Of a stretch of DNA of 21,495 nucleotides, positions 6,010 through 14,399 are shown in pieces. Source of the DNA: Planctomycetota bacterium (GTDB lineage Bacteria > Planctomycetota > UBA1135 > GCA-002686595); contig JABFRZ010000585.1 of NCBI GenBank assembly GCA_013140785.1, positions 1 through 21,495 on the forward strand. The letters are read 5' to 3'. The position numbers and the translations under genes are program-made. Below the pieces are notes generated by a model that did no database searches, was not told where the DNA came from, and saw only the letters and a list, made by a program, of their open reading frames with translations. Numbering within the stretch: position 1 is the first letter of the stretch; every line of letters begins with the position of its first letter.

Positions 6010-8301
6010 TCAATCCCGCGGCCGCGGCCGCGCGGGCAGGTACTGTTTCGGCCAGGGAAACTCGGGCACGCCGTAGCTCGCGCTCGCATCCAACGTCAGG
6101 TACGGGTGCGTGAGGTGCGCGCGCGCGAGCGCGCACAGGTCGGCGCGGCCAGCGGCCAGGATCGTGTTGGCGTGGTCGGCGCCCTGGATGCCGCCCACGG
6201 CCATGACCGCGAGCCCGGGAACCTCGTAGCGGATGCGCTCGGCGAAGGGGACCTGGTACATGCGCCCGTATTCGACCGGTGAGTCGGGCGTGTTGCCGGC
6301 CGAGCTCACGTCGATCAGGTCGAGGCCGCGCGCGTGCAGGGTGCGCGCGAACTCGACCGTCTCCTCGAGCGTGGTGCCTTCGCCGGTCGGCAGCCAGTCG
6401 GTGGCCGAAACGCGCACGGCCAGCGGTTTCTCGGCCGGCCAGGCGGCGCGCACGGCCTCGAAGACCTCGAGCGGGAAGCGCTGGCGGTTGGCGAGCGCGC
6501 CGCCGTACTCGTCGGTGCGCTGGTTGGAGGCCGGCGAGAGGAAGCTCGAGAGCAGGTAGCCGTGCGCGAAGTGCAGCTCGAGCAGGTCGAAGCCCGCGCG
6601 CGCGGCGCGCCGCGTCGCAGCCACGAACTCGTCGCGCACGCGCTCCATTTCCGCACGCGCCATCGCGCGCGGCACCGGCCAGCCTGGCGCGAAGGCGCGC
6701 GCCGAGGGCGCGAGCGTCGGCCAAGCGCGCGCGTCGCGCAGCGGATCGTCGCCCTCCCACGGCAGGTTGCACGAGCCCTTGCGGCCGGCATGGGCGAGCT
6801 GGAGCCCGATCTTCGCGCGGCTGTGCGTGTGCACGAAGTCCACGATGCGCGTCCAGGCGCGCTCGTGCTCGTCGGCGTACATCCCCGCGCAGCCCAGCGT
6901 GATGCGGCCCGCGGCCGAAACGTCGGTCATCTCGGCCAGCACGAGACCCGCGCCGCCTACCGCGCGGCTGCCGAGGTGCACCAGGTGCCAGTCCCCCACC
7001 GCGCCGTCCACGGCCGAGTACTGGCACATGGGCGAGACGACGATGCGGTTCGCGAGGCAGAGGCTCCGCAAGGTGAGCGGGGCGAAGAGCGGTGGCGGTG
7101 CCACGTCGCGCGTGGCGCACGCGAGCCCGTTCTGCTCGGCGAAGTCCTGCGTGACGCGGCGCACGAGCTCGGGATCGCGCTGGCGCAGGTTGTCGTAGGT
7201 GATGCGCCTCGAGCGCGTCATCAGGTTGAAGGCGAAGGACAGCGGGCGCTGCTTCACGTAGCGGGCCGAGTTCTCGAACCACTCCATGGAGGTGCGCGCG
7301 GCACGCTGCACGCGCGCGACCTCGGGGCCGCGGCGCTGCTCGTAGAGCGCGAGCGCCTTCGGGACGTCGCCGCTCGGAGAATCGCGCAGGGCCGCCACGA
7401 GCTCGATCGAGTCCTCCATCGCGAGCTTGGTGCCCGAGCCGATCGAGAAGTGCGCCGTGTGGGCCGCGTCGCCCGCCAGCACGGTGTTGCCGCGCACCCA
7501 GGTCCCGCAGCGGATCACCGGAAAGCTGCGCCAGACCGACTTGTTCGTGAGCAGCCGGTGCCCGTCGAGGTCGGGCGCGAACAGATCCTCGAGGTACCGC
7601 ACGGTCTCCTGCTCGCTGGCGTGCTCGAACCCGGCGCGCTTCCAGACGTCCTCGTGGCACTCGACGATCCAGGTGGAGAGCGTCGGTTCCGCCGCGGAGG
7701 CCCCGCGCTGGAAGGGGTAGGCGTGTACCTGGAACAGGCCGTGCTCGCTGGAGCGGAACACGAAGGTGAAAGCCGCCAGCGGCTTGGTCGTGCCGAACCA
7801 GGCGAACTTGCACTTGCGCCATTCAAGCGTCGGGCGGAAGTGCGCGGCGTGCTTCGTGCGCACGAAGCTGTTGAGGCCATCGCAGGCCAAGATCAGGTCC
7901 GCGCGCCCGACGTCGCTCTCGTCACGGACCTCCGTCTCGAACTCGAGGCGCACGCCAAGCGCACGCGCGCGCGCATGGAAGATCTGCAACAGCGCCTTGC
8001 GCGACAGCCCGCAGAAACCGTGTCCGGTCGAGCGCACGCACTGCATGCGCCCAGGCGCGACCTCGAGATGGGTCTCGATGTCGGTCCAGTACGCGAACTG
8101 GCGCCGGATCTCGGCATAGCTCTCGGCGTCCGCCTGCTCGAAGCCGCCCAGTGTCTCGTCCGAGAAGACCACGCCCCAGCCGAAGGTGTCGGCCGGCTTG
8201 TTGCGCTCGTACACCGTGATCTCGGCCTCGGGCCGGGCCTTCTTCAGCAGGATCGAGAAGTAGAGCCCGGCCGGGCCTCCACCGATGCAGGCAACGCGCA
8301 T
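6010..8301 (-). CDS. Bifunctional salicylyl-CoA 5-hydroxylase / OYE-type reductase fusion
   Basis: A 763-residue fusion. Residues 1 to about 385 are a flavoprotein aromatic hydroxylase: G-G-G-P-A-G at 7-12 binds FAD, and G-D-A-A-H at 277-281 is the second FAD motif. Residues about 405-763 are an Old-Yellow-Enzyme-type FMN reductase: S-P-M-C-Q-Y-S-A at 423-430, Q-L-A-H-A-G-R-K-G at 501-509, and H-F-A-H-G-Y-L-L-S-S-F-L-S-P at 577-590. This domain order is known from 2-aminobenzoyl-CoA monooxygenase/reductase and from proteins annotated as bifunctional salicylyl-CoA 5-hydroxylase/oxidoreductase. Expected chemistry is hydroxylation, perhaps with ring reduction, of an aromatic acyl-CoA; the exact substrate is not decidable. 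Start ATG at 8301 directly precedes the FAD strand. No CoA ligase or ring-degradation genes lie alongside. Confidence 0.9.
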   Translation of the reverse strand: MRVACIGGGPAGLYFSILLKKARPEAEITVYERNKPADTFGWGVVFSDETLGGFEQADAESYAEIRRQFAYWTDIETHLEVAPGRMQCVRSTGHGFCGLSRKALLQIFHARARALGVRLEFETEVRDESDVGRADLILACDGLNSFVRTKHAAHFRPTLEWRKCKFAWFGTTKPLAAFTFVFRSSEHGLFQVHAYPFQRGASAAEPTLSTWIVECHEDVWKRAGFEHASEQETVRYLEDLFAPDLDGHRLLTNKSVWRSFPVIRCGTWVRGNTVLAGDAAHTAHFSIGSGTKLAMEDSIELVAALRDSPSGDVPKALALYEQRRGPEVARVQRAARTSMEWFENSARYVKQRPLSFAFNLMTRSRRITYDNLRQRDPELVRRVTQDFAEQNGLACATRDVAPPPLFAPLTLRSLCLANRIVVSPMCQYSAVDGAVGDWHLVHLGSRAVGGAGLVLAEMTDVSAAGRITLGCAGMYADEHERAWTRIVDFVHTHSRAKIGLQLAHAGRKGSCNLPWEGDDPLRDARAWPTLAPSARAFAPGWPVPRAMARAEMERVRDEFVAATRRAARAGFDLLELHFAHGYLLSSFLSPASNQRTDEYGGALANRQRFPLEVFEAVRAAWPAEKPLAVRVSATDWLPTGEGTTLEETVEFARTLHARGLDLIDVSSAGNTPDSPVEYGRMYQVPFAERIRYEVPGLAVMAVGGIQGADHANTILAAGRADLCALARAHLTHPYLTLDASASYGVPEFPWPKQYLPARPRPRD

Positions 8302-8417
8302 GGGGCGTCATCTTAGGAACGGGTGCCGCGCGAGCCAGGACCACGCCAGCTCGGGCCAGAACGGAAGCGGCGCACCAGTCGCGGTCGCCAACGGCCGATT
8401 CAACTGAGAGCCAGAGC

Positions 8418-8906
8418 ATGGCCAAGAAGATCCTCCTGCCACTGTTCGCCCTCTTGGTCCTCTACCTCGGGATCGGTCTGGTGATCCGCTTCTTCGCTTC
8501 GGACGAGACCAGGATCCGCTGGCTCGTCGCAGAGATGGAAGAAGCCTACAACGCCGGCCGGCCCGGCTCGTGCGTCGGTCCGCTGGCAAAGGCCTGGCGC
8601 CACGAGGGGTATGAGCTCGACCGCGAGATGCTGCTCGGCGCCCTGTTCCAGGCGGCACGCGAGCGCGAGAAGGAGACGCGTCAACTGCGCAGCAAGGTCG
8701 ATGTGGACGAGGACGCGGTCGAGGTCGTGGTGAACGGCGAGCACGCCACGCTCTCCACCCGGGCGGTGTTCTGGCGCCTGCGCGCAGGCAGCTGGGAGCA
8801 GTCTTGGCATCTGCGCATCCAGGCCGACCTCGTGGACGGCGAGGAGGGCTGGAAGATCGTGAAGAGCCGCCACGAAGACTTGGCCGGCACGCACCTCGGG
8901 CGCTAG
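8418..8906 (+). CDS. Small membrane-anchored protein, unknown function
   Basis: A 162-residue protein with one N-terminal transmembrane helix (about residues 5-25, K-K-I-L-L-P-L-F start) and a soluble domain of about 135 residues. The domain begins with a helix (M-E-E-A-Y-N-A-G-R-P) and ends with alternating strands (T-L-S-T-R-A-V-F-W-R-L and S-W-E-Q-S-W-H-L-R-I), a pattern that loosely recalls NTF2/SnoaL-like folds; this is a guess from secondary structure only. The helix has no lipobox cysteine, so it is probably an uncleaved anchor. ATG at 8418 is the only sensible start, with a weak purine-rich stretch upstream. It is divergent from the flavoenzyme (116 bp) and precedes the peroxiredoxin by 53 bp. 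Confidence 0.7.
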   Translation: MAKKILLPLFALLVLYLGIGLVIRFFASDETRIRWLVAEMEEAYNAGRPGSCVGPLAKAWRHEGYELDREMLLGALFQAAREREKETRQLRSKVDVDEDAVEVVVNGEHATLSTRAVFWRLRAGSWEQSWHLRIQADLVDGEEGWKIVKSRHEDLAGTHLGR

Positions 8907-8946
8907 CCGCGGGCAGCGACGCTGGGTAGCATCGCCCCCCAACCCC

Positions 8947-8953
8947 AGGAGGA
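8947..8953 (+). promoter_or_regulatory. Strong Shine-Dalgarno site of the peroxiredoxin gene
   Basis: AGGAGGA lies six bases before the ATG at 8960. It is the clearest ribosome-binding site in the window and fixes that start. Confidence 0.85.
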
Positions 8954-8959
8954 TCTCCC

Positions 8960-9415
8960 ATGCCCATCGACGTCGGTACCACCGCCCCGGACTTCACGCT
9001 CAAGACCCAGGACGAGAAGGAATGGAAGCTCTCGGCCCACAAGGGCAAGAACGTGGTGCTGCTCTTCTATCCCCTCGACTGGTCGCCGACCTGTGAGAAG
9101 GAGAACTGCCGCGTTTCGAACGAGCCCACCATCACTGCGCCCAACACGGTGACGGTCGGCGTCAGCCGCGACTCGACCTGGTCGCACAAGGCCTGGAAAG
9201 CGGCCAAGGGCATCAAGCACGACCTCTTGGCCGACCCGCTGCTCGACGTGGCCAGGAAGTTCGGCCTGCAGCACCCGGCCGTGCCCTTCATCAGTCACCG
9301 CGCCACGGTGATCGTGGACAAGAACGGCAAGGTCGCCTTCGTGCAAGTGCAAGAGAACACGAAGGAAGAGCGCAGCTGGAGCGAGGTCCAGAGCGCTCTG
9401 AAGAAGCTCGGCTAG
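8960..9415 (+). CDS. Peroxiredoxin (BCP/AhpE-like)
   Basis: A 151-residue thioredoxin-fold peroxidase of ordinary length. The N-terminus has A-P-D-F-T-L; the peroxidatic site is F-Y-P-L-D-W-S-P-T-C with Cys45, in the usual P-x-x-x-[TS]-x-x-C arrangement. A second cysteine five residues on (Cys50) fits the C-x4-C spacing of BCP/PrxQ-type enzymes. A G-V-S-R-D-S strand and A-D-P-L-L-D-V-A-R-K-F-G follow as in the family. It has no signal peptide and should act in the cytoplasm, reducing hydrogen peroxide or organic peroxides with a thiol partner. A strong AGGAGGA site precedes the ATG, suggesting high translation. It is distinct from the TGA-containing peroxiredoxin-like gene at 2258-2830. Confidence 0.92.
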   Translation: MPIDVGTTAPDFTLKTQDEKEWKLSAHKGKNVVLLFYPLDWSPTCEKENCRVSNEPTITAPNTVTVGVSRDSTWSHKAWKAAKGIKHDLLADPLLDVARKFGLQHPAVPFISHRATVIVDKNGKVAFVQVQENTKEERSWSEVQSALKKLG

Positions 9416-9478
9416 CAGCTAGCGGCAGCCGGAGCATGGCGCGCAGAACCTGGGTCGCGCGCTGCTTCCAAAGCCGTC

Positions 9479-11155
9479 ATGGAAGGCGTCATGGAAGGAC
9501 AGCTTTGCAGGTCGCGGAGCTGGCCGAGGCGGCTCGCGGTGGCGCTGGCGGCGAGCCTGCTGCTGCTGCTCACCCTCGAGTTCCTCGTGCGCGTGCTGCA
9601 CGAGCCGCCGGTGGTGAACTCGCACATGATCTCCGATTCGTTGCTCGGCTACCGCATGCGCCGCAACATCGACTGGACGGCGAGGGACGAGAGCGGCAGT
9701 TTTCCCTACCGCCTCAACAGCCAGAGCTTCCCCGGCCCCGAGCTTCCGTCCGCATCCGCCCCGCCGCCCGCTGGCGGGCGGATCCTGTTGATCGGCGATT
9801 CCTACCTCAACCCGTGGCTGATCCGCGACGAGGACTGGGTCGGGAACGTGCTGCGCGCCGAGCTCGCCGCGCGCGGCCCGGCGCCCGAGGTCTATGCGCT
9901 GGCCTGTGACGACTACGGCACGGGCCAGGAGCTGCTCCTTCTGCGCCGTCACGGCGAGCGCGTCGCGCCCACGACCGTCGTGCTGCTCCTCTATGCGGGC
10001 AACGACGTCATCAACAATTCGCAAGGCCTAGCCGGCCGTACCACGGTCAGCCCGGGCGACTACTTTCGGCCGTACCTCGTGGACGAGGGCGAGGGCGAGC
10101 TGGTGCGACGCTACGCGCTGCCATGGAGGGCGCGCCTGCGGCACTCACGTCTCTTCGCGATCGCCGAGGCGCGCTGGCTGCGGCGCTTCGGGGTCGCCTC
10201 CGAGTTGCAGGCGGAACTCTCCGGCGAGCGCGAGCTCTCCCTGGACGAACGCGTGCAGGCCGGCCGGCTTCCCGAAGAGCACTTCGAGCTCCTGCGCGCG
10301 CCGGCTCCAGGCGGGGCGTGGGAGCGTGCCTGGCGCGAAACGGAGGTGCTGCTGCTCGCCTTCCAGCGGGACGTGGCCGCGCTCGGCGCCCGCTTCGTCG
10401 TAGTGCTGATCCCCTCCATGCTCCAGGTAGAGGACGACTCGCTCGTCGTCCTCTACGACGACGCCTTGCGCCGGGCCGGGTCCCCACCGCTCTCCGCGAC
10501 GCTCGATTGGAACTGGCCCGAGCAGCATCTCGAGACCGTCTTCCACCGCGCGGGGATCGAGCACGTCATGCTGCTCGCGCCGCTGCGTCGCGAGCTCGAG
10601 CAGAACGGTCCCGCCGTGCATCGCAAGGACGGCCACATGAACGGACGTGGCCAGGCGCTGATGGGCCGGCGGCTCGCTGCGCGCCTGGCGCCGGACGCGC
10701 CCGACGAGTGTTTCGTCGCCGAAGAGAGTTCACGGCCGGTCGAGCTCGAGCGGCTCTACCCCGTCGATGCGCTCGAGCTGGACCTTGCGGCGCGGCCGTG
10801 CTTCGAGCTCATCGGCTGGGGCTGGGAGCGGTGGAGCCCTGCGGGGCCCCCGGGCCCAGGCTGGATCACGCACGGAACGGGGCTGGTCCTCGCGCCCAAC
10901 CGGACGGGCACGCTGAGGCTGCGTGGTGTCTTGGCGCCGGGGAGCCACCTCCCCGTGACGCTCGTGGTTTCCCGGAGCCTCGGTCCAGAGCTCCTGCGAC
11001 GGGAGCTCGAGGGCGCGGGCGAGTTCGAGCTGTCCGTCCCTGTGCAAGCCGTGCCCGAGCACGACGACGAGTGGATCGCGCTCGCGCTCGCCGGCCAGCA
11101 AAGCTCCTCCGAAGCGGCCACGCTGGTGCTGACGGGGATGAGCTTCCGCCCCTGA
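9479..11155 (+). CDS. SGNH/GDSL-hydrolase-like membrane-anchored protein
   Basis: A 558-residue protein. A basic N-terminus (R-S-R-S-W-P-R-R) is followed by a single hydrophobic helix at about 19-38, a signal anchor. The SGNH core follows: block I L-I-G-D-S-Y with Ser108, a G-N-D block at 174-176, and a C-terminal D-G-H-M-N-G-R-G at 384-391 giving the Asp/His pair. The D-x-H-x-N arrangement resembles AlgJ/AlgX-type and related esterases or acetyltransferases acting on envelope polysaccharides; the substrate is unknown. Residues about 410-558 form an extra beta-rich domain ending in L-T-G-M-S-F-R-P. The last 47 codons and 18 bp beyond the stop are duplicated at 15928-16088. Start ATG 9479 was taken; ATG 9491 is equally possible because M-E-G is repeated. 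Confidence 0.85.
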   Translation: MEGVMEGQLCRSRSWPRRLAVALAASLLLLLTLEFLVRVLHEPPVVNSHMISDSLLGYRMRRNIDWTARDESGSFPYRLNSQSFPGPELPSASAPPPAGGRILLIGDSYLNPWLIRDEDWVGNVLRAELAARGPAPEVYALACDDYGTGQELLLLRRHGERVAPTTVVLLLYAGNDVINNSQGLAGRTTVSPGDYFRPYLVDEGEGELVRRYALPWRARLRHSRLFAIAEARWLRRFGVASELQAELSGERELSLDERVQAGRLPEEHFELLRAPAPGGAWERAWRETEVLLLAFQRDVAALGARFVVVLIPSMLQVEDDSLVVLYDDALRRAGSPPLSATLDWNWPEQHLETVFHRAGIEHVMLLAPLRRELEQNGPAVHRKDGHMNGRGQALMGRRLAARLAPDAPDECFVAEESSRPVELERLYPVDALELDLAARPCFELIGWGWERWSPAGPPGPGWITHGTGLVLAPNRTGTLRLRGVLAPGSHLPVTLVVSRSLGPELLRRELEGAGEFELSVPVQAVPEHDDEWIALALAGQQSSSEAATLVLTGMSFRP

Positions 11156-11173
11156 GCGGCGGCTCTCGGCTCA
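11013..11173 (+). repeat. 161-bp direct repeat, copy 1
   Basis: Covers the last 47 codons of the SGNH gene, its stop and 18 bp after it. It aligns without gaps to 15928-16088 at an offset of exactly 4915 bp. I count 9 mismatches, about 94% identity. Confidence 0.95.
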
Positions 11174-11452
11174 TTGATGGCGAAAAGCGCGCGCACGAAG
11201 ACGGCCTCCTGGTGCGTGTCAGGAGAGCACCGCGGCCCGCGTACGCGAGACACTCAGCCCCGCCTCGTGGCCTTCTGCTACTGCAGGAGCTCCTTGGCCT
11301 CGTCGCAAGTAGAGATCGCGAGGATCGATGCCGTAGGCCACGAGCGCACGTGAACGAGCGGGGAGCCGATCCCGGTTGGATGGCGGATGTGCTCCCTGGT
11401 TCTCGTTTCCTGCGGTGATTCGCCCAACTGGCAACTCCACCGAGGCTCAGAC
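11174..11452. other. Gene-poor leader region before the metalloprotease
   Basis: 279 bp with no recognisable gene. Short frames on both strands show no family I know. The metalloprotease frame is formally open upstream to a start at 11387, but a lipoprotein signal begins only at 11453, so this is probably a 5' untranslated/regulatory stretch or decayed sequence. No convincing promoter was seen. Confidence 0.5.
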
Positions 11453-13762
11453 ATGCACACTTGTCTCCAGGGACTCACCATGGCCCTCTTCCTCGCGGCG
11501 TGCTCCACCTCCCCCGGTGCCCCTTCGGCGCCGGGCTCATCCGGTTCCGGGGGCTACACGTTCCAGGGCGGGATCCGCGTTGCCTCCGGGAGTCCGATCG
11601 GGCTCGGCCAGAGCGTGCTCGTCCTGTACGTCCGCGCGAGCGACGACATGACGAGCAACCTTGCCATGCTGCGCACGGCCGAGCAGAACGAATTCGGCAG
11701 TGTGAGCCAGTTCTTCGACGAGTCGTCCTTCGGGAATCTCTCGTTCGCCTTCACCCACGCGCCCACCGTGGGGGACTGGTACCAGCTGCCGGAGACCTAC
11801 GACAACTACATGTGGACTATGGCGGATGTGAGCAGCGCGTCGGCTCCGGCCGATGTCACGAACGCGACGGACAACCTGAACCTCGTGCAGGACTTCTCGG
11901 GGTTCTTCGGCGATGCGCTGCAGGCGGCCACGGACGGCGGCTTCAACGTGGGGTCGTTCGATCAGGTCGCCGTGGTCGTCATCGGCCCCTTTCACCGCGG
12001 CACGAGCTTCAATGCGGCCAACTTCACCCTGACGGCCGCGCCCGGCTCCTCGCCGCCGACTTTCCAGGTGAGCCTTCCCACCCTCGTAGTCTCCACCAAC
12101 ACCGGCTGGAGCCGCACGGCCCACGAGATGGGGCATGCCTTCGGAGACTTCGCCGACCTGTACGACGCGCCGAACCGCGATGTCGGTAACTGGGACCTCA
12201 TGAGCTGCACCGATTGCGGCGCGCAGACCACGGGCTGGCACAAGGATCGGAAGGCGGGCTGGTTCACCGGCGGCTCGCGCCTGAAGGCGCTCGATCGGCC
12301 CGAGGGGACGACTCAGGAGAGCGATACGACCTCGCTGACGACCTACGAGACGCAGAACCCTCCGCCGGGTGCCATCCAGTCCCTGCGCCTCGACTGCGGC
12401 GGCGGCATCCACCTGTACGTGGAGAATCGCCGCGGGATCGCTGGCCAGGTCGGGAGCCAGGCCCTGCCCGCAAGCGGAGTGATCGTGACCGACGCCGACG
12501 ACAACGCGGACGTGGCCAACACGACGCGCCCTCCGATCCTCCTGTTCGCTGGCCCGCTGACGAGCGGGCAGATCTTCACCGATCAGACCTACGGCCCACT
12601 GCGGCTCGAGATCGGAGGAACGCCGCCGGACCTCACCGTCACAACCGTCTGGGGGCCGGATCCCTACTACGACCTCGCGATCAGCCCCTGGCAGCCGCCG
12701 CCCTACGAGAGTCCCGACATCTGGATCGACAGTCCCGCGAACGGCTGGGACACCTACCAGTACAAGAGCGCGCTGAAGAACCCGTTAGTCGCGGGAAACC
12801 CGATTCGAAACGGAGACAAGCCGCGCACCGGCCAGGTCAACCGGGTCCATGCCCGGATCCAGAACACCGGAAGCACCGATGCGAGCAACGTCCGCGTGTC
12901 CTTCCTGGCATCCACGCCACCGGGCATCGGAGACACGGGAAACTGGTCGCTCCTCGAGCGCGTGACGATCCCGATCCTCGCGGCGGGAGCCAGCGTGGTC
13001 GCCGGGCCGGTGGAATGGACGCCGCGCGTTGCCACGCACTCCTGCATCAAGGCCAGGATCGATCACCAGCCCGAGGAATTGAACGCCAACAACAACGAAG
13101 CCCAGGAGAACATTGACGACTTCGACACGACCTCCACGAGCCCCTGGCACGTGATCGAGTCCGAGGTCCTCGTGTCCAACCCGACGCGCTTGTTCCAGAA
13201 CCTCCGACTCGAGATGAGCGGGCTGCGGCCGGAATGGACGGGATGGGTCAGCGAGCGCTTCGTCTCGCTCGCTCCAGGGGCGAGCCGGCTCGTGAAGTAC
13301 CGGATCGATCCCGGCCTGACTCCCCTGGGTGAGCCCGTGAGCGCGGACGTCAGCATCGACGGATGGGTGCGGGTGGGGGACGCGGATGCCCTGATCGGGG
13401 GCGTGACCGCGGCCGTCCACCTGGTCGAGAAGGCGAGCCTGACCCTCGGCCGCACCGGCCCGCAGCTCCCGCGCCTGGAGGAGCTCAGTGACGTGATCGT
13501 CACGGCGACCCTGGGCCCCGTGGCCGCCGGCTACATCGTGCGTCTCGATGTGACCGCGGAGCCGTCGGGCAAGTCCTCCTCCCACACGGCCACGACCGAC
13601 GGCAGCGGCCGGGCCCGTTGGAGCCTGGATCGCCTGCGCCAGTCGGGTGCGCTCGTGGAGCTGAGGCCGGGCGGCAAGTACGTGTTGACGGCCGAGCTCC
13701 CCTCCAACGGCCGTCTGGCCGAGACCACATCCGCGCCTCTAGCGCTGGCAATTCGGCCCTGA
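11453..13762 (+). CDS. M6-like (immune inhibitor A type) metalloprotease lipoprotein with CARDB-like region
   Basis: A 769-residue secreted lipoprotein. From ATG 11453, preceded by GAGG, a short hydrophobic signal ends in L-A-A-C with Cys17 as the lipidated residue, followed by a Ser/Gly/Pro linker. The catalytic domain has S-V-S-Q-F-F-D-E-S-S-F-G near 83-94 and the zinc motif H-E-M-G-H at 224-228, followed by G-x-x-x-D-L-Y-D (231-238) and N-W-D-L-M at 246-250. This is the layout of M6-type peptidases; Glu225 is the presumed catalytic base. A region around residues 460-570 (Q-N-T-G-S-T-D-A-S-N-V-R-V) looks like a CARDB/APHP beta-sandwich, and further Ig-like strands follow. The target protein is unknown. 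It lies between the two direct-repeat copies, alongside decayed and secreted-protein genes. The next gene region is convergent. Confidence 0.85.
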   Translation: MHTCLQGLTMALFLAACSTSPGAPSAPGSSGSGGYTFQGGIRVASGSPIGLGQSVLVLYVRASDDMTSNLAMLRTAEQNEFGSVSQFFDESSFGNLSFAFTHAPTVGDWYQLPETYDNYMWTMADVSSASAPADVTNATDNLNLVQDFSGFFGDALQAATDGGFNVGSFDQVAVVVIGPFHRGTSFNAANFTLTAAPGSSPPTFQVSLPTLVVSTNTGWSRTAHEMGHAFGDFADLYDAPNRDVGNWDLMSCTDCGAQTTGWHKDRKAGWFTGGSRLKALDRPEGTTQESDTTSLTTYETQNPPPGAIQSLRLDCGGGIHLYVENRRGIAGQVGSQALPASGVIVTDADDNADVANTTRPPILLFAGPLTSGQIFTDQTYGPLRLEIGGTPPDLTVTTVWGPDPYYDLAISPWQPPPYESPDIWIDSPANGWDTYQYKSALKNPLVAGNPIRNGDKPRTGQVNRVHARIQNTGSTDASNVRVSFLASTPPGIGDTGNWSLLERVTIPILAAGASVVAGPVEWTPRVATHSCIKARIDHQPEELNANNNEAQENIDDFDTTSTSPWHVIESEVLVSNPTRLFQNLRLEMSGLRPEWTGWVSERFVSLAPGASRLVKYRIDPGLTPLGEPVSADVSIDGWVRVGDADALIGGVTAAVHLVEKASLTLGRTGPQLPRLEELSDVIVTATLGPVAAGYIVRLDVTAEPSGKSSSHTATTDGSGRARWSLDRLRQSGALVELRPGGKYVLTAELPSNGRLAETTSAPLALAIRP

Positions 13763-13965
13763 AGATCCGGGGCCTTGGCCGAGCCGCTACGTGGTTCTCT
13801 CCTTCCACACCCAGGCGCCGGAAGCGCTCGTCGAAATCGAAGCAGGGGATGCATTTGCCCGCGAGTCGGCGAGCGAGGGTCCCCAGAGAGAGCAGGGCGT
13901 CGGAGGCGGGGCGCGAGGCGCAGGGCAGGGGGACGCGACGAGTTGCTGAGGCCGGCCTTCTCATC
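13763..13965. other. Non-coding or decayed stretch
   Basis: About 200 bp between the metalloprotease stop and the truncated end of the M50 remnant. Frames are open on both strands (for example a minus-strand frame with C-I-P-C-F-D-F-D-E-R-F), but none matches a family I recognise and none has a start and ribosome site. With the M50 remnant and the bases up to 14399 it makes 637 bp without an intact gene. Confidence 0.4.
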
Positions 13966-14340
13966 CCATCTATCCCCAGGCCGAAGGCCGCGCCGATCAC
14001 GATCGCGATCAGCGCTACGCCGGCCAGCGCGAAGTTGACGGCCGGGCCCGCGATCGCAATCAGGGCCTCGATGCGCGAGTTCTTCGGGATCTCGCTCATG
14101 CGCGCCATACCGCCGAGCGGCCACAGCGTGATGTCCGCCACGCGCAGCCCGAAGCCGCGCGCCACCAGGCTGTGTCCGAGCTCGTGCAGCAGCACGCAGC
14201 CGAAGACGAGCCCCCGTCAGCCGAGGCCGCGAGCGCGTTCTCGGAGTACACGAACAGCACGTAGTGCCAGCAGCAGGAAACGTCACGTGATGCCGCACGG
14301 AAATCCCGAAGGCGTTGCCGATCTTGAAGGAGCCGTTCAC
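13966..14340 (-). pseudogene. Remnant of an M50 (site-2-protease-like) membrane metalloprotease
   Basis: Three pieces in three different frames line up as one M50 protease N-terminus. The first, from GTG 14340, reads N-G-S-F-K-I-G-N-A-F-G-I-S-V-R-H-H-V-T-F. The second, about 14275-14211, reads Y-V-L-F-V-Y-S-E-N-A-L. The third, from about 14205, carries the zinc motif H-E-L-G-H and R-V-A-D-I-T-L-W-P-L-G-G. At least two frameshifts separate them. The sequence then stops resembling the family after A-A-F-G-L-G near 13970, so the second catalytic motif (N-x-x-D-G region) and any CBS domains are missing. Intact relatives cleave membrane-embedded substrates; this copy cannot be functional as read. 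Assembly or sequencing errors could explain the frameshifts but not the lost C-terminus. Confidence 0.8.
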
Positions 14341-14399
14341 GGGCGCCGCGCTGTCTCTGCAACCTCAGCGGGCGCCGAGCTTCCGGAATCCGACGGGTG

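Noticed and set aside
5885..7822. 645-codon minus-strand frame and overlapping plus-strand frames within the flavoenzyme gene
   Set aside because: Arg/Ala-rich shadows of a clearly homologous 763-residue enzyme in another frame.
11153..11175. Small GAGC/GCTC hairpin after the SGNH gene as a terminator
   Set aside because: The stem is only four or five pairs and no T-run follows; the sequence is better described as part of the duplicated repeat.
13763..13965. Minus-strand frame containing C-I-P-C-F-D-F-D-E-R-F as a possible gene fragment
   Set aside because: No start, no ribosome site, no family recognised, and competing open frames on the other strand; chance in GC-rich DNA cannot be excluded.
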